From an uncultured Prevotella sp. (GTDB taxonomy: Bacteria > Bacteroidota > Bacteroidia > Bacteroidales > Bacteroidaceae): 14,509 bases of DNA. Both the position numbers and the translations under genes were made by a program. Below, in pieces: positions 14,427 to 14,509 of this stretch (positions are counted from its first letter, which is position 1; every line of letters begins with the position of its first letter). Where the stretch lies: positions 1 to 14,509 of the forward strand of contig CAMTJK010000056.1 of NCBI GenBank assembly GCA_947072805.1. Reading direction: 5' to 3'. A model generated the notes under the pieces. The model did not search any database. It worked only from the letters and a program-made list of their open reading frames with translations, and had not been told where the DNA came from.

Positions 14427-14509
14427 CTACATGTCAAACTTTATCACATTACCATTCTTGTCGAACTTTATTTCCGTGTCGTCCTCCAGTTCCACCTCGT
14501 AAGTGCCCT
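14427..14509 (-). CDS. C-terminal fragment of a PepSY-like (DUF2874-type) protein
   Basis: Only the last 26 codons are in the window; the rest lies beyond the right edge. The residues read GTYEVELEDDTEIKFDKNG followed by NVIKFDM and stop TAG (14429-14427). This Y-E-V-x-L-x-D-x-T-x-I-x-F-D-x-x-G pattern is the end of the small periplasmic PepSY-like domains common in Bacteroidales, usually with a signal peptide. Such proteins are thought to bind or inhibit partner proteins in the periplasm, but the role is not established. The terminator at 14356-14400 follows directly. Confidence 0.75.
   Translation of the reverse strand, partial: GTYEVELEDDTEIKFDKNGNVIKFDM

Overview
The window looks like a chromosomal segment of a Bacteroidales bacterium, most likely Prevotella or a close relative. 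Three things point there. Several genes are preceded by the Bacteroidetes-type -7 box TAnnTTTG. The large secreted protein ends in the YxLxGxxV...KGLYIxNGKKVxVK tail typical of Prevotella exported proteins. AAA ATPases with DUF4143 domains occur twice. All family names come from reading motifs by eye; no database search was run.

Layout. (1) 1-1022, plus strand: 23-bp direct repeats, a promoter and the decapitated C-terminal part of an AAA/DUF4143 ATPase. (2) 1089-6940, minus strand: a complete tripartite RND efflux operon in the order outer-membrane factor, membrane-fusion lipoprotein, RND pump, with its own promoter and a terminator. (3) 7036-8849, plus strand: a divergently transcribed LytS/YehU-type histidine kinase and a LytTR response regulator whose reading frames overlap. 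(4) 8818-10353, minus strand: an intact AAA/DUF4143 ATPase whose 3' end overlaps the regulator gene by 32 bp, preceded by its promoter and an array of 34-bp repeats. (5) 10359-13393, minus strand: a terminator, two adjacent palindromes, a 61-residue acidic peptide gene, a 753-residue secreted beta-rich protein and its long intergenic leader. (6) 13394-14509, minus strand: a YitT-family membrane protein with promoter, a strong terminator and the last codons of a PepSY-like protein.

How the genes fit together. The kinase/regulator pair and the efflux operon share one 182-bp divergent promoter region, so the pair is the natural candidate regulator of the pump. The 61-residue peptide has no visible promoter and lies 34 bp below the secreted-protein gene, so the two are probably co-transcribed and stop at the 10359-10408 hairpin. 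The two ATPase loci seem unrelated to their neighbours but share an upstream architecture. Each has a tandem array containing TTCCAAAC followed by GCGC in the gene's sense direction, just upstream of a TAnnTTTG promoter. This shared array is the most unusual feature I found.
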